Source of the DNA: Synaphobranchus kaupii | Taxonomy: Eukaryota > Chordata > Actinopteri > Anguilliformes > Synaphobranchidae | Length of the DNA: 64,000 bases | NCBI GenBank assembly: GCA_029718625.1 | Contig: CM056376.1 | Coordinates: forward strand, 81,240,541 to 81,304,540 | Reading direction: 5' to 3' | Shown here: positions 61,030-64,000 of the stretch, in pieces | Layout of the letters: each line of letters begins with the position of its first letter | How positions within the stretch are numbered: position 1 is the stretch's first letter | The notes under the pieces: generated by a model | The model's database searches: none | What the model was told of the DNA's origin: nothing | The model's input: the letters and a program-made list of their open reading frames with translations, nothing else | Made by a program: the position numbers and the translations under genes

Positions 61030-63570
61030 TTAGCCTTTCTGTGGCTAGCTAGCTATACTATTATGAATACAACACTATAAAACACACATGCACACAAGTA
61101 CACAAGGCAACACTTAGCTATATTATTCATGCTGTCTGTTTCAGATGAATAGTAATGGATGTAAATCTCCTCATCTGAATCCAGAGGACGACTACAGCAT
61201 TCAGCAGTCTCAAGCACTGAAAATATTTTTGTCACTTCGCCATTGTACAAACAAGACTATTTCACTACACGATGCATATAATGCGCTCTCCTGCGCAAAA
61301 CCACGGAGATGAAGACACTTGTCGATGCGTAATGTTCTGAAATACACTCCTGACATGCACATCCCTGACAATCGCTCCCAACTGTCCAATGACCTATATT
61401 TCCCAATGACCTTTTTCGATATTAAGTCTGTCAATGAATTACAATTAGTTTGAAGATGTTACTACTCCCAATTTGAATTGCGTAATGTTCTGCAGACTAA
61501 TCTTTTGAGATTGTCCAATGTTGAAGCTTACACTGTATACTACATTTAGGCAGATAAGGCAGAAAATAACTACATAATATTTGAATGGACGTATCTGGCT
61601 TTAACAATGCAGGTAATATTATGACTTTATTCCATACTTCATGAGAGATTTTCATAGCAGAAGGAAATGTGATGATGACAGAAATTCACTCTAAAAAACA
61701 TTTAAATTTACCTATATCCAGGAGTTTATGTGTTTTTTATTGTTGCTGTGATAGTATAAAAATGTTTGGTGGTTAAAGAAGAACTGTAAACAACTAAATA
61801 TATTCAGATGTCCAGTATCTTCAACCCGATTCGCTGTCATGTAGCTCACACTGTAGTCAATATACTTTTATGAAATACTGAAGAAAGGTGGCACGTAGAA
61901 ACTTCATATTTTGCCTGATTATAGCCCAACTCACACTGATGAAGACGAGTTTTCCATGATACCTCGCTTTCTGATGTGGTACAGTAGGATGTTCGTGCTG
62001 TAGACTCCAGGGTCTACGCCACTAGGGGCTCTGAACAAAGGGGTTAAATAAGGAAAATAAATTTAAAAAGGAAGCTAACAGCACTGGGAGAAGCAACACA
62101 TTAGCTCTATAAGCATTCGGTGAAGGTTCTCAAAGCTTCTTAGTGTGAGTGAAGTGTTTATACCAGTGCACAAACAAGGAGGAGTGTGTAGAATCATCAG
62201 TTCATTGGTCACAGTGTATTTATACACTAAGAATATTATCTATATAAGGCACAACAATCACAAGTAGTGATTAGAGGAGATGGGAGGAGGAAATGTTCCC
62301 TGTTGCTGAACTACCAGAGCTGATAACAAGGCAACTTGGGCTCCTGACCAAACTGGGCCAAAGATTCTGTGAAGATAACAGGATATGTTTGTTAAATCAG
62401 GCGTCACTCCTCTCACCCCACTTTCCCACTTCACTGTGCCATCCATTATCCTGTGTGGCTATGGTAGCACCAGGATTTATATTGTGGGCTCCCTCTGTCT
62501 GCCAGTGTGTTATGGCCCCAGGCTCATGCCTGAGTTTGCTTTCCTTGTCTCCCGTCATGGTGCCAAGCGGCTGAGCCTCGACCTGTTCACTTGCGTGGGA
62601 TTCAACCTCCTGTACACCAAAGGACTCAACATCCTCATAGCCAGCTCACCATGGCAACATCAGTGGCTGAACTGCCTGAACTGTTTGGTGTCTTAAACTG
62701 TCTAGCAGACCTTCGAACACCAGCACCCCTTCCACACCTCACTGTATCCCGTCATCCATGTGCTACACCATATACTTTACCACTGGCCCCTCTGTGCAGG
62801 TGTCACCGCAAAGCCGCACCAGTCGGGGGCTAGCATCAGAGGGGCAGGCAATGTCTGGCTCCTCATCACTGTGTCAAATCACTGTGCGGTTTTTTTTTGG
62901 GGGGGGGGGGCCTAACAAATGCTGCAGAATGGTATCACAGCTCACCTGGTAACGGGGCATCCATTCTCTCATAATTTGAATTTGTGCAGTATAATTTTAG
63001 TTTGATATATAATTGAACAAACACTACAGTGATAATAGTATAGAATGCATATTGTTGAATGAAATGTGATTATAAAATATGGATATCAGTTTCACAGCAA
63101 TATTTAGAGATAAACTCCCATATATGCATGTTTGCCAAAAGGACCGTTTGTATTACTCTCCAACTCTCAGGTCAGAAATGAGGATATCAAGATTGAGTCT
63201 CTGTGGAAACTTTAGGGGTCTATATTCAACGTAACCACGTTTTCCTGAGGATTTTTCCCTAAAAGTAAAACTGATATTAATAATAATTTGTCATACTGCA
63301 GCAATAACAAGAAAGCCTCAAAAGACCAATAAATAAATAAAATTATAAGGATAACTAAATCCTTGTCAGATTTCATAACCAGCTAATTACATTTTCTTCG
63401 TGTTAGATCTGTGACACTTGGCATTACTTTTTTATTTTTTATTTTTTATTTTTTTGCCTTTGTTCATGACTGGATAGTTTTTTTGATACTTTTATCATGA
63501 CATAATGAAAAAACATATATTGCCATATATAAAAAAATATTCTGTAATAAATTGAATAATAGATTTGAAT
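61030..63570. other. Non-coding stretch with one unrecognised GC-richer segment
   Basis: Between about 62290 and 62870 composition is GC-richer and several overlapping plus-strand frames of 80-103 codons occur, with phrases gctgaact(g/a)cc(t/a)gaact repeated at about 62305 and 62655. I cannot assign it to a family; an old transposon or a decayed gene are both possible. A T9G12 tract lies at 62890-62910. Confidence 0.3.
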
Positions 63571-63573
63571 ATA

Positions 63574-63745
63574 TTCAATTAGATTTTATTTGTATCACGC
63601 TTTTTACAGAGAACTGTCACAAAGACGCTGTACAGAGAAACAGGGAAAATTGGGGAAAAACCAGGCCTGAACCCCCAAAAACCAAAAGAGGTAAAAACTC
63701 CCCAATGGGAAGAAATCTCGGGAGGAACCTGGTAAGAGACTAAAC
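63574..63745 (+). repeat. Common fish interspersed repeat
   Basis: The phrases gattttatttgtatcacgct, cacaaagacgctgtacag, ccaggcctgaac and aaaaactccccaatggga follow the order of a very common teleost interspersed repeat. I recognise the pattern but cannot name its class with certainty. The short frame inside is not a gene. Confidence 0.6.
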
Positions 63746-64000
63746 TAGCAGGTAAGTAGAGAGTCCAATGAAGAGATAAATAATATGCAATTCAGAGGGT
63801 GAAACGTCTGGGACAAGGGCAGGGCTGGAGTGGTCCGCAAACTCAGGGCGAAGGAAGGGCAGAAGCCCCAGGGAAAAGAAACAGGAGAAGGTTAAGTACT
63901 TATAGAATTAGGAGAGTAACAATTGCAAATGTGAAGCGCAGAGTGTAATATGAAGAGCCCCAGGGCAATATTCTATAGCAGCATATCTAAAAGATGTGAA

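Noticed and set aside
1..64000. A defence island, gene cluster or other new multi-gene system
   Set aside because: Only one host exon is supported; all other coding traces are transposon-derived and mostly broken.

Overview
The window looks like a teleost fish genome. One recognisable host-gene exon lies in mostly AT-rich non-coding DNA packed with fish-type mobile elements: Sleeping Beauty-like and other Tc1 elements, many hAT-type elements and MITEs, chromodomain Ty3/gypsy elements, a tRNA-derived SINE with a GGAT tail, L2/L1-like LINE pieces and a Penelope-like terminus. Nothing identifies the species. There are no bacterial-type operons, CRISPR arrays or rRNA/tRNA genes. Almost every short open frame is random or transposon-derived.

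The host gene is iqsec3, an Arf guanine-nucleotide exchange factor of the inhibitory synapse. Its first coding exon is on the minus strand (46181-46698), in a CpG-rich patch that continues upstream to about 46990 and probably holds the promoter and 5' UTR. Transcription runs leftward, so much or all of 1-46180 may be intron 1. No IQ, Sec7 or PH exon was seen there. The DNA to the right of about 47000 would then be intergenic.

Layout: 1-1050, 3' part of a gypsy LTR; 1217-2195, internally deleted Sleeping Beauty-like Tc1; 2200-14650, quiet DNA with a CpG-richer patch near 3.1-3.7 kb and simple repeats; 14654-14906, a TIR MITE; 16911-17697, a minus-strand solo LTR candidate; 19670-20860, an L2-like LINE fragment with an L1-like insertion flanked by target-site duplications; 20978-23290, a probable LTR carrying a TTAA MITE, a 227-bp tandem duplication and a SINE with perfect 14-bp duplications; 24240-24807 and 28151-28501, MITEs, the second with a perfect 8-bp duplication; 29159-30736, a 121-bp direct repeat pair; 32175-32685, a TIR element; 34500-34830, a Penelope-like end with a hammerhead-like motif; 35068-37126, TIR elements, one nested in another; 39552-41821, a 2.27-kb element with perfect 31-bp TIRs and no gene.

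Right of iqsec3: 47.2-47.6 kb, short duplications and a diverged repeat; 48425-49116, a deleted Tc1 with a fused transposase frame; 50044-52169, a gypsy 3' end (integrase tail, chromodomain, polypurine tract, LTR with an expanded minisatellite); 54102-54899, a foldback element inside another repeat; 58225-59295, a frameshifted gypsy pol on the minus strand; 60066-61025, the 3' end of a hAT transposon; 63574-63745, a common fish repeat.

I found no convincing undescribed multi-gene system. The most interesting items are the hammerhead-like motif, the gene-less element with long perfect TIRs, the minisatellite growth inside one LTR family, and several datable nested insertions.
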